Source of the DNA: SVFI01 sp964519385
GTDB lineage: Bacteria; Bacillota; Clostridia; Lachnospirales; Lachnospiraceae
Reading direction: 5' to 3'
Length of the DNA stretch: 46,935 nt
Assembly (NCBI GenBank): GCA_964519385.1
Contig: CAZFLR010000015.1
Span: 1-46,935 of the forward strand
Shown: piece after piece, positions 1-7,233 of the stretch
Layout of the letters: every line of letters starts with the position of its first letter
How positions within the stretch are numbered: position 1 is the stretch's first letter
Made by a program: the position numbers and the translations under genes
The notes under the pieces: model-generated
What the model saw: the letters and a program-made list of their open reading frames with translations, nothing else
Database searches by the model: none
What the model was told of the DNA's origin: nothing

Positions 1-1
1 G

Positions 2-64
2 GCTTATGTAAAATGGGTACGCGAAGGATTCCATAGTGAAGAAACAGATATAGAAACAACATAA
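2..64 (+). CDS. C-terminal end of an unidentified protein (partial)
   Basis: An open frame enters from the left edge and ends at TAA 62-64, giving 20 residues that end in an acidic tail (SEETDIETT). A U-tailed hairpin starts 8 bases after the stop, which supports this being the true 3' end of a gene. Too little is present to name the product. A relation to the MATE remnant downstream cannot be tested here. Confidence 0.4.
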   Translation, partial: AYVKWVREGFHSEETDIETT

Positions 65-71
65 AAATCCT

Positions 72-109
72 AAAGGTTATCTAGTAAAAAAGATTGGATA
101 GCCTTTTTT
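72..109 (+). terminator. Intrinsic terminator after the left-edge gene
   Basis: AAAGGTTATC (72-81) pairs with GATAGCCTTT (97-106) with one G-U pair, and the T-run 104-109 follows. It closes the gene ending at 64. Confidence 0.75.
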
Positions 110-213
110 CATGTAAAAAAATAAAAAAGTACAAAACACACGTTGAGACGCTCATAAATTGAATATGCTTGGAGTGAATAATTATAAGCTCGTCAGAGCT
201 AACTTAGCATTAG
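110..213. other. Non-coding stretch before the MATE remnant
   Basis: No gene, promoter with good spacing or RNA structure was recognised between the first terminator and the last in-frame stop (TAG 211-213) upstream of the MATE fragment. It may be the scar of the lost 5' part of that gene. Confidence 0.4.
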
Positions 214-540
214 ATACACTTATCTTATAAGATATTCTTTGGTTTATCCGGTGAAACGAAGACCTTGTGCATCAGTGCGATAAGAATGATTGCAATCAGT
301 TATGTTTTTGCCGGAGCCAATATCGCATTTCAGGGAATTTTTCAGGCTCTGGACAGTGGATTGGAGTCGCTCATCGTATCTGTCTGCAGACAATTTTTGT
401 TCGTGATTCCTCTTGCATATATATTTACCGAAATGGCAAAGGCGGTAATCGGACAGATTTCCCTGGTGTGGATGTGCTTCCTGATAGCAGAGCTGTTATC
501 GGTGGTTGTATCCGTGATTTTCATGAAAAGAATCTATTGA
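214..540 (+). pseudogene. MATE-family multidrug/Na+ efflux transporter, C-terminal remnant
   Basis: The frame is open from 214 to the TGA at 538-540. From about 235 its translation resembles the last third of MATE (MatE/NorM/DinF) transporters: a segment reading AIRMIAISYVFAGANIAFQG, the FQALDSGLESLIVS loop, then two more hydrophobic helices. MATE proteins are about 450 residues with twelve helices. Here only about 100 residues remain, and an in-frame stop at 211-213 cuts off anything upstream. The only candidate start is a TTG at 265 with no ribosome-binding site. The fragment cannot transport anything and is read as a decayed gene. The remaining frame is still intact, so the loss may be fairly recent. 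Confidence 0.75.
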
Positions 541-557
541 AAGAGGGCATAAAATAA

Positions 558-586
558 TTGACAAGTTGAAATATGCGTGGTAAGGT
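558..586 (+). promoter_or_regulatory. Candidate promoter of the mntP leader
   Basis: A perfect -35 TTGACA (558-563) is followed after 17 bases by a poor -10, TAAGGT (581-586). It lies directly upstream of the riboswitch aptamer and fits a leader transcript starting near 592. Confidence 0.45.
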
Positions 587-593
587 ATTACGA

Positions 594-700
594 AATGAAT
601 ACCCATGAGGGAGTAGCGAGCGGTAAACGTAGCAAGTCAACATACTGGCATTTTGCCTGGCTTGTTTTAAATTGCGAGACTCATGTATAACTGTAAAAGC
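594..700 (+). promoter_or_regulatory. yybP-ykoY manganese riboswitch aptamer
   Basis: The leader shows the two conserved blocks of the yybP-ykoY class: GAGGGAGTAGC (608-618) and TTGCGAGAC (672-680). They are held together by CATGAG (604-609) pairing with CTCATG (680-685), and the variable arm lies between them. This class binds Mn2+ and often controls manganese exporters. The next gene is mntP, so ligand and target agree. A strong terminator lies 45 bases downstream, which suggests that Mn2+ binding stabilises an antiterminated form and switches on export. The class is assigned from motifs and context, not from a covariance-model search. Confidence 0.88.
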
Positions 701-729
701 TATACAAGGAGTCTATACTTTTGTCAGGT

Positions 730-772
730 ACCCCCCGGATAGCAGAACAGTTATCCGGGGGGTGTTTTATTT
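730..772 (+). terminator. Riboswitch expression-platform terminator
   Basis: ACCCCCCGGATA (730-741) pairs perfectly over 12 bp with TATCCGGGGGGT (752-763), followed by GTTTTATTT. It lies between the Mn2+ aptamer and mntP, so it is probably the regulated terminator of the riboswitch. Confidence 0.88.
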
Positions 773-836
773 AAGCGAAAGCCGGGAACGGGGCTTTTGA
801 GAAACTATAGGATAAAAAATTTAAGGAGGAATCATA

Positions 837-1424
837 ATGCAGTTTAGTATTCAGTTTTTTGTAAACAGCATTTTGCTGGGCGTGGGTCTTGCGATGGACG
901 CTTTTTCGGTGTCCCTTGCTAACGGCTTAAATGACCCGGAAATGAAGAAAAAGAAAATGGGCATCGTTGCGGGCGTATTCGCTTTTTTTCAGGCGTTTAT
1001 GCCAATGACGGGATGGCTTCTTGTGCACACCATGCTCAGCTATTTTAAGATGTTTGAGCCGTTTATCCCGTGGATTGCACTGTTTTTACTTGCGGGTATC
1101 GGCGGAAAAATGCTTGTGTCGGGAGTTCGCGGTGAAGAGGAGGATGTGAAAAAGGGAGAACTTACGATGTGGGTTTTGTTTGTCCAGGGAATCGCGACAT
1201 CGATTGATGCACTTTCTGTTGGATTTACCATCGCGCATTACAATTTGGGTCAGGCAGTGCTTGCATCCGGAATCATCGCGCTTGTTACATTTATCATATG
1301 TATGGCAGGAATTCTCATCGGAAAGAAATTCGGAACGAAACTCTCAAGCAAGGCATCTGTGCTCGGCGGACTTATTTTGATTGGAATCGGACTGGAAATC
1401 GGGATAACAGGTATCTTTTTTTGA
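837..1424 (+). CDS. mntP: Manganese efflux pump MntP (YebN family)
   Basis: Exports Mn2+ across the cytoplasmic membrane. The 195-residue length and about six hydrophobic segments match the family. Two related motifs with membrane Asp residues are visible: AMDAFSVSLANG near the N-terminus and SIDALSVGF in the second half, the internal-repeat signature of MntP. Start: TTTAAGGAGG (820-829) lies 7 bases before ATG 837. The gene is monocistronic between the riboswitch terminator and a new promoter at 1445. The Mn2+ riboswitch leader independently supports the substrate. Confidence 0.95.
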   Translation: MQFSIQFFVNSILLGVGLAMDAFSVSLANGLNDPEMKKKKMGIVAGVFAFFQAFMPMTGWLLVHTMLSYFKMFEPFIPWIALFLLAGIGGKMLVSGVRGEEEDVKKGELTMWVLFVQGIATSIDALSVGFTIAHYNLGQAVLASGIIALVTFIICMAGILIGKKFGTKLSSKASVLGGLILIGIGLEIGITGIFF

Positions 1425-1444
1425 TATTTTACGAAAGCATGTAA

Positions 1445-1473
1445 TTGACACATAAATTGAAAGAGAATATGAT
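1445..1473 (+). promoter_or_regulatory. Sigma-A promoter of the alaA-like gene
   Basis: TTGACA (1445-1450), 17-bp spacer, TATGAT (1468-1473). It lies about 58 bases upstream of the start codon. Confidence 0.75.
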
Positions 1474-1530
1474 AATAGGGATGAAAAAAATCGGTAAGCT
1501 TTGATTACCTGAAAAAGGTGGGAAATTCAA

Positions 1531-2745
1531 ATGAAAGTATATGAGAAATCGAAAAAGCTGGATTATGTCTGTTATGATATTCGCGGACCTATTATGGATG
1601 AGGCAGACAGACTCAGCGCAGAGGGGATAGATATTGTAAAGCTTAATATCGGAAATCCGGCACCGTTCGGTTTTCACGCGCCTGAGGCAGTGACACGTGC
1701 GATTGAGGAAAATCTGACAAGGACAGAGGGATATTCGGATTCAAAGGGACTTCTTGCAGCGAGGGAAGCAATTCTGGATTACTGTAAAGAAAAGAATATG
1801 CCAAATGTTTCGATTGACGATATTTACACCGGAAACGGAGTCAGTGAGATGATTACGATGTCCATGCAGGGACTTCTTAATTCCGGTGATGAGGTGCTGG
1901 TACCTGCACCGGATTATCCGCTTTGGACTGCATCAGTGACGTTAGCCGGAGGTAATGCGGTTCACTACATATGTGATGAGGAGCAGGAATGGTATCCGGA
2001 CATAGAGGATATGCGCAAAAAGATAACGGACAGGACGAAGGGGATTGTGGTAATCAACCCGAATAATCCGACCGGAGCACTTTATCCGATAGAAATTTTG
2101 CAGCAGATTGTTGAGCTTGCCAGAGAGCATGATTTAATTTTGTTCGCCGATGAGATATATGACCGTCTGGTTATGGACGGACTTGAACATACGGCACTTG
2201 CATCGCTCGCGCCTGATTTGCTGACACTCAGCTTTAACGGTCTTTCCAAATCACATCTGATTGCAGGATATCGATGCGGATGGATGGTTCTTTGCGGCGA
2301 CAAATCCCGTGCAAAGGGTTACATAGAGGGACTTAAGCTCCTTTCCTCAATGCGTCTTTGTTCAAATGTTCCGGCACAGTCACTGATTCCGGCAGCACTT
2401 GCTGAGAGAGAGGAAACCAGGAAGCTGGTTGTACCGGGAGGACGTATTTATGAACAGAGAGAGTGCATGTACAATGCCATCTGTGATATGGAAGGTATCA
2501 GCGTGGTGAAGCCGAAGGCGGCATTTTATATGTTCCCGAAATTGGATATTGAAAAGATGGGAATCACTAACGATGAAAAATTTGTCCTCGATTTCCTGAA
2601 AGAAAAGCACATTTTATTTACACACGGCGGAGGCTTCCACTGGGAGAAACCGGATCATTTCCGAATCGTTTATCTTCCGGACTGCGAGGCTCTTACACGT
2701 GCAGCAGACAGTTTAAAGGAATTTTTGTCATATTATCATCAGTAG
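1531..2745 (+). CDS. alaA: PLP-dependent aminotransferase, AlaA (glutamate-pyruvate) type
   Basis: A class I/II aminotransferase that probably interconverts pyruvate plus glutamate with alanine plus 2-oxoglutarate in the cytosol. The 404 residues match the AlaA subgroup closely: an N-terminus of the form EKSKKLDYVCYDIRGP, LNIGNPAPFGF at about 38-48, PNNPTG at 177-182, DEIYD near 207-211, and the PLP lysine K240 in FNGLSKSHLIAGYRCGW. A GGTGGG-like ribosome-binding site precedes ATG 1531. It has its own promoter and a strong terminator, so it is monocistronic. Alanine as the substrate is inferred from subgroup resemblance; related enzymes also accept valine or aromatic residues. Confidence 0.9.
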   Translation: MKVYEKSKKLDYVCYDIRGPIMDEADRLSAEGIDIVKLNIGNPAPFGFHAPEAVTRAIEENLTRTEGYSDSKGLLAAREAILDYCKEKNMPNVSIDDIYTGNGVSEMITMSMQGLLNSGDEVLVPAPDYPLWTASVTLAGGNAVHYICDEEQEWYPDIEDMRKKITDRTKGIVVINPNNPTGALYPIEILQQIVELAREHDLILFADEIYDRLVMDGLEHTALASLAPDLLTLSFNGLSKSHLIAGYRCGWMVLCGDKSRAKGYIEGLKLLSSMRLCSNVPAQSLIPAALAEREETRKLVVPGGRIYEQRECMYNAICDMEGISVVKPKAAFYMFPKLDIEKMGITNDEKFVLDFLKEKHILFTHGGGFHWEKPDHFRIVYLPDCEALTRAADSLKEFLSYYHQ

Positions 2746-2752
2746 TTGACAG

Positions 2753-2791
2753 CTCCTCTTTTATTGTGGACAATAAGAGAGGAGTTATTTT
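2753..2791 (+). terminator. Terminator after the aminotransferase gene
   Basis: A 14-bp stem, CTCCTCTTTTATTG (2753-2766) with CAATAAGAGAGGAG (2771-2784), has a TGGA loop and is followed by TTATTTTTG. It ends only 16 bases before the next start codon, so the HD-GYP-like gene would need read-through or a promoter overlapping this hairpin. Confidence 0.85.
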
Positions 2792-2806
2792 TGAGGTATT
2801 TATGTA

Positions 2807-3853
2807 ATGGGAAAAATTAAAATTAAGGCTGTGAAGCCGGGAATGCAACTGGAACAAACAGTTTTTCAGCCGGATTCCGACATTTGCCTGCTCAAGGCAG
2901 GAACTATTTTAAGCAATCGTAATCTGGATCAGCTTAAGGAAATCGGGATTGAGATGGTGGATATTGTCGATCCTAACACTATTTTGATAACACCGATAGA
3001 TAAAATGGAGCACTCTCTGGAAGAGGATTTCATTCATATTCTGAGAAGTGTATCGCCGCTTCAGCCGGAGGCGAATAAAAATGATCACGTGGTAGAAGTG
3101 GCGAAGCTGCTCGAGAAGCTGATTCATAAAATTGCACGCAATGAGGAAGTGTTAAAAACACTGGTGGAGCTGCGCATCATTGACAAGGTACGATTGTATG
3201 AGCATGCCATTTATACAGCGGTGCTCAGCGGACTGGTTGCCGGATGTATGAACCTGCCTGTTGAGGAGCTGCTTGTCGTTCTGATTAGTGCGCTTTTGCA
3301 TAACATGGGAATCGCCGAGATGCCGAATTTGGTAAGAATTGACCATCGCAATGAGGCGGAGGAAAAGCTGTGGCAGGAGCATCCGACATACGGTTATTAT
3401 TTTGCACTGCAGAAAAATATTCCGCGCGTGATTGCCACTTGTATTCAGTCACATCATGAAAGATATGACGGCTCCGGATATCCGAAGGGAAGCCGGAAGG
3501 AGGAAATTCCGCTCGGGGCACGTATCATTGCCGTCTGTGAACGTTACGCTGCAGCAGTCACATATATGGACATGCCTCCGTATCTGGCGGTGGAGGAAAT
3601 CTATGGGGCCAGCGGTATCTACTATGATCCGAAGGTCGTTGATGCATTTGTCAACAATATTCCGATTTATCCGCTTGGAGTTATGGTCCGCCTGTCTACC
3701 AAGGAGGTCGGAATTGTGTCAAATATACGCCAAAATGACGGTCCGAGACCTTTGGTAAAAATATATTACAATCGCGTTAATCGTTCCGTGACGGAAGAGC
3801 GCGTCGTGGATCTCGGAAAGGAAAGAACGATTTTCATCGAAGAAATTTTATAG
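2807..3853 (+). CDS. HD-GYP-like domain protein with degenerate metal site
   Basis: 348 residues. An N-terminal region of about 60 residues has the KPGMQLEQTVF-type segment common before HD-GYP domains, then the HD-GYP fold at about 125-265. HD-GYP proteins hydrolyse cyclic di-GMP. The later motifs persist (H192; HHERYDGSGYP at 216-226), but the signature HDIGK is HNMGI here (H165, N166), and the late metal Asp motif VADxYDA has become VCERYAA. A C-terminal domain of about 80 residues follows and may be a small beta-barrel. Loss of the metal-bridging Asp and the following Lys suggests loss of phosphodiesterase activity and a binding or regulatory role. The ribosome-binding site is weak (GAGG at 2793). 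Confidence 0.85.
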   Translation: MGKIKIKAVKPGMQLEQTVFQPDSDICLLKAGTILSNRNLDQLKEIGIEMVDIVDPNTILITPIDKMEHSLEEDFIHILRSVSPLQPEANKNDHVVEVAKLLEKLIHKIARNEEVLKTLVELRIIDKVRLYEHAIYTAVLSGLVAGCMNLPVEELLVVLISALLHNMGIAEMPNLVRIDHRNEAEEKLWQEHPTYGYYFALQKNIPRVIATCIQSHHERYDGSGYPKGSRKEEIPLGARIIAVCERYAAAVTYMDMPPYLAVEEIYGASGIYYDPKVVDAFVNNIPIYPLGVMVRLSTKEVGIVSNIRQNDGPRPLVKIYYNRVNRSVTEERVVDLGKERTIFIEEIL

Positions 3854-3896
3854 CGCGGATGGCAGTAAAAAAAGAGAGAACCTTGAAAAAAATCGC

Positions 3897-3925
3897 TTAC
3901 GAAAAAGTGTTTTAAATGTTAAAAT
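3897..3925 (+). promoter_or_regulatory. Candidate promoter of the CarD-family gene
   Basis: TTACGA (3897-3902), 17-bp spacer, TAAAAT (3920-3925). The -35 is moderate. The position suits transcription into the gene at 3975. Confidence 0.45.
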
Positions 3926-3974
3926 ATTAGGGAAAGATATGGATATAAAGGCATTTGATGGAGGTGTGAGCGAA

Positions 3975-4481
3975 ATGTTTGAAATAGGTGACTACGTGAT
4001 AAATGCCAACAATGGAATATGTAAAGTGGAAGACAAGGTACATTTAGATCTCCCGATGAGTGACAAGAAAAAATTATATTATCTGATTGTCCCGATTAAG
4101 GAGAAAAGCACCAAGCTGTATATTCCCGTGGACAGTGATAAACAGCGCATACGAAAAGCGATGGACAAGGCGCAGGCATTGGCGGTTATTGATGAGATAC
4201 CTCAGATTGATGCCATGTGGATACCGAATGATAAACAGAGGGAGCAGAAGTACAAGGAAGCGATTTTCAGTTGTGAGCCGAAGCAACTGGTAGGCATATT
4301 GAAGTGTATGTACCAGAGGAATCAACAGAGAAATGCGGAGGGCAAGAAGAATACGACCATTGATGAGCGGTATTTTAAGCTTGCGGAGAACAATCTGTAT
4401 TCGGAGCTTGCTTTTGCGATGGACAAGAAAAAGGACGAGATGAGACAGCTTATTACAGAGCGTATTCATGAGCAGGAATAG
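3975..4481 (+). CDS. CarD/CdnL-family transcription regulator
   Basis: Binds the RNA polymerase beta subunit through a CarD_TRCF RNA-polymerase-interacting domain and modulates promoter opening. From the chosen start the protein begins MFEIGDYVINANNGICKVED, the usual CarD opening (a MFxxGDxVVY...GxGxV pattern). It continues with LYYLIVPIKE and LYIPVD strands, then an all-helical C-terminal half that normally contacts DNA. I prefer ATG 3975 to ATG 3939 because GGAGG (3960-3964) lies 10 bases ahead of it and the fold begins exactly there. The result is 168 residues, the normal size. Monocistronic, with its own terminator. Confidence 0.88.
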   Translation: MFEIGDYVINANNGICKVEDKVHLDLPMSDKKKLYYLIVPIKEKSTKLYIPVDSDKQRIRKAMDKAQALAVIDEIPQIDAMWIPNDKQREQKYKEAIFSCEPKQLVGILKCMYQRNQQRNAEGKKNTTIDERYFKLAENNLYSELAFAMDKKKDEMRQLITERIHEQE

Positions 4482-4492
4482 AGAAAATAAGG

Positions 4493-4522
4493 AAAAGCAT
4501 GCTGACAGCATGCTTTTTTTTT
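4493..4522 (+). terminator. Terminator after the CarD-family gene
   Basis: AGCATGC (4496-4502) pairs with GCATGCT (4508-4514), extended by flanking A/T pairs, and is followed by a run of nine T. Confidence 0.9.
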
Positions 4523-4588
4523 AGTATACTGTAAGCAGTATGTAAAGTGGGGTGTCTGTACCCTATGGAAAACAGGGAGGGAATTGTT

Positions 4589-7216
4589 GTGTATGAATTA
4601 ATGCTGGAACTGCATATTGCCGGTGTCATTATATGTTTATACATGCTTTATCTTCTTCTCAGAAGAAAAGGCAGACAAAGTAATTCTTTTATTGTGCTTG
4701 CCATTGTGTTAAATATTTTCATACTGATGGGATATACCTTTGAGTTGCTTTCGACTAATCCGCAGGAGATGCTGCTGGCAATTCAAATCGGATATATGGG
4801 TAAATGCTTTGCCGGAGTCTGTTTTGTGACAGGTATAGGTAAGTATTATAACTGGAAATTTTACAATCTCACACTCCCGGTTTTGTGGGGAATCGGATTT
4901 TTGTCTTTCTTTGTCGTCATGACTGCAAAATATAACAGATTGTATTACACTTCGGTCGGTATGATATGGAAGGACGGACATGCTTTCTGCAGTCTTGGAA
5001 AAGCACCGTATTACTATTTCTTTTTCGGATATGTCATGTTCCTCTTTCTGTATTTCGCATGGCGTTGTCTGAGACACCGGAGAGTTGCCAAAGGTCCACA
5101 GGAAAAGCAGGTTATGGCTTTGGTAGGCTACGGAAGTCTGGTCGCCGTTATCGCGATTATCGGAGTTTTATTTATTCCGCTTTATTACGATTTCGGTCCT
5201 ATGATTTTTGCAATTTATTCGCTTGTATTCTTGTATTGTATCCTCCGGTACCGTATGTTTGATACGGTCGATACGGCTATCTATGAGATGGCAATTGAAA
5301 ATTCACAGCTTATCCTTGTCACGAGAGAAGACGGAGGCGTGGAGTTTGCCAATAAAACCGCAGAGCGTATTCTTACATGGATTAACGGCTCCGACCGAAA
5401 TGAGATATCGGAAAAAGTCAGAAAGGAATTTCTGAGCGGAAAAGAAGAGTATTGTATTGACGGAAAGGATTACCAGATTGCGGTCAGAAGAGTGTATGAT
5501 AACGGAAGTATCATGGGATATGCAGTCACGCTGACGGATATTACGAAATTAAAACAGTACACGAAGGATTTGGAAAGACTCAGCTATGAGGCAAATGAAG
5601 CCAATCGTGCAAAGAGCAATTTCCTTGCGAATATGTCTCATGAAATCCGCACGCCGATTAACACGATGCTCGGCATGAATGAGATGATTGTGAGGGAAGC
5701 AATCTCGGAGGATGTGGCCGGATATGCCGAAAACATACGTGAGGCCGGAAGGTCGCTTCTGTCCATCATCAATGATATTCTTGATTTTTCAAAGATTGAA
5801 TCCGGAAAAATGGAGATTATACCGGTTCATTATGAGGTGGCCTCTGTCATTCATGATCTTGTGAACATGATTGAAATTAAGGCAAGGGAGAAGCAGCTTT
5901 CCTTTGTGGTTGAGGCGGATGAAAATCTTCCTTCCCGCCTGTGCGGAGATGATGTGCGTCTTCGTCAGATTATATTGAACATTTTGTCGAATGCGGTTAA
6001 ATACACGAATGAGGGTTCGGTAACGCTGCGCGTATCGGGAAGCTTTCAGGAAGATGACAGTTACATGCTTCATATTGAGGTGGAAGATACGGGTATCGGT
6101 ATTCGCCGGGAGGACCAAAGCAGGATTTTTGATTCCTTCCAGCGTCTGGAGGAACCGAAAAACAGGGATATTGAGGGAACCGGACTGGGAATGAGTATCA
6201 CCACCAGCTTCCTGCGTATGATGGGGAGTGAGCTGAAGCTTGAGAGCGAATACGGTAAGGGCTCCAATTTTTATTTTAACCTGAAACAGGAGGTTGTGGA
6301 CGCGGCTCCAATCGGACCGATTGAACAGATTCTTGTGCTGCACAGAACAGATCATATGGAAACAGGATGTTCATTTGAGGCGGCTGAGGTAAAGGTTCTT
6401 GTCGTGGATGACAATCGTATGAATCTGGAGGTATTTACCGGACTTTTGAAGCATACGCAGATGAATATAGTGACAGCTACATCCGGCCGGGAAGCGATAG
6501 ACAAAGTCTGCGGAGAAGCCTTTGATTTGATTTTTATGGACCACATGATGCCGGAGATGGATGGAATTGAAACATTTCATGAGATTTGCAGAATGTGGAA
6601 GGAAATGCCGGAGCAGATGAAGACACCGCCGGATACACCGGTTGTGGTTCTCACTGCCAACGCGATATACGGTGCAAAGGAAATGTATTTGCAGGAAGGT
6701 TTTGTGGATTATCTGAGCAAACCGATTGACTACCATCAGTTGGAGGATGTTGTGGTAAAGTGTCTTCCGAGAGATATGGTACGGATTGTGGAGAGAGCTG
6801 TGCATAAGGAAGAAAAGAGTCTGTTCCCGGAGGAGAAAAAAATATCGCTTGAGGATGAGAAATTCCGTGCTTTGGAAAAATATGGAGTAGATTTGAAAAA
6901 GGGTCTGAGAAATATGGGCGGTAATGTGGAGACATATGACGAGATTCTGACAATTTATTTTGAAGAGCTTCCTGAAAAGCTGGAAAGAATCCGCAGGACG
7001 GGAACGTTGGGAGACATGAAGGCATACAGTGTGGATGTCCATTCATTAAAGAGTACATCTGCAAGTATCGGAGCGATGGAGCTGTCGGAGATGGCGAAGG
7101 AGCATGAGCTCAGGAGCCGACAGGATGACAGTCTTTATGTCCGCCGTTATCTGGGACGGCTGTGCGCGGAATGTGAAAAAATGATTCGTGCAGGGAAACA
7201 ATATTTAGAAGAATAA
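4589..7216 (+). CDS. Membrane hybrid histidine kinase (7TM-PAS-HisKA-HATPase-REC-HPt)
   Basis: A multi-step phosphorelay sensor of 875 residues. In order: about seven hydrophobic helices over the first ~220 residues (histidine-kinase N-terminal 7TM type), a PAS-like region at ~232-320, HisKA with phospho-acceptor H351 in MSHEIRTP, a HATPase with NILSNAVKY, DTGIGI and GTGLGMS boxes, a receiver at ~601-730 with D651 (FMDHMMPEMDG) and the SKP lysine, and an HPt domain with H818 (DVHSLKST). Every relay residue is present, so phosphate could leave the protein through HPt. No separate output regulator is adjacent. The start GTG 4589 is chosen because GGGAGGG (4575-4581) lies 7 bases upstream; in-frame starts at 4547 and 4565 lack one. 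The gene is 17 bases from the TIR gene and is probably in the same operon. Confidence 0.92.
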   Translation: MYELMLELHIAGVIICLYMLYLLLRRKGRQSNSFIVLAIVLNIFILMGYTFELLSTNPQEMLLAIQIGYMGKCFAGVCFVTGIGKYYNWKFYNLTLPVLWGIGFLSFFVVMTAKYNRLYYTSVGMIWKDGHAFCSLGKAPYYYFFFGYVMFLFLYFAWRCLRHRRVAKGPQEKQVMALVGYGSLVAVIAIIGVLFIPLYYDFGPMIFAIYSLVFLYCILRYRMFDTVDTAIYEMAIENSQLILVTREDGGVEFANKTAERILTWINGSDRNEISEKVRKEFLSGKEEYCIDGKDYQIAVRRVYDNGSIMGYAVTLTDITKLKQYTKDLERLSYEANEANRAKSNFLANMSHEIRTPINTMLGMNEMIVREAISEDVAGYAENIREAGRSLLSIINDILDFSKIESGKMEIIPVHYEVASVIHDLVNMIEIKAREKQLSFVVEADENLPSRLCGDDVRLRQIILNILSNAVKYTNEGSVTLRVSGSFQEDDSYMLHIEVEDTGIGIRREDQSRIFDSFQRLEEPKNRDIEGTGLGMSITTSFLRMMGSELKLESEYGKGSNFYFNLKQEVVDAAPIGPIEQILVLHRTDHMETGCSFEAAEVKVLVVDDNRMNLEVFTGLLKHTQMNIVTATSGREAIDKVCGEAFDLIFMDHMMPEMDGIETFHEICRMWKEMPEQMKTPPDTPVVVLTANAIYGAKEMYLQEGFVDYLSKPIDYHQLEDVVVKCLPRDMVRIVERAVHKEEKSLFPEEKKISLEDEKFRALEKYGVDLKKGLRNMGGNVETYDEILTIYFEELPEKLERIRRTGTLGDMKAYSVDVHSLKSTSASIGAMELSEMAKEHELRSRQDDSLYVRRYLGRLCAECEKMIRAGKQYLEE

Positions 7217-7233
7217 CCGGAGAGGAGAAAAGT

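Noticed and set aside
4543..4568. Sigma-D (flagellar) promoter before the histidine kinase
   Set aside because: TAAA is followed after 15 bases by CCTATGG, which matches the CCGATAT consensus too poorly to claim, although it would fit the YvyF-like link.
5789..7064. Several reverse-strand open frames within the histidine kinase gene
   Set aside because: All are shadows of the conserved kinase, receiver and HPt coding sequence.
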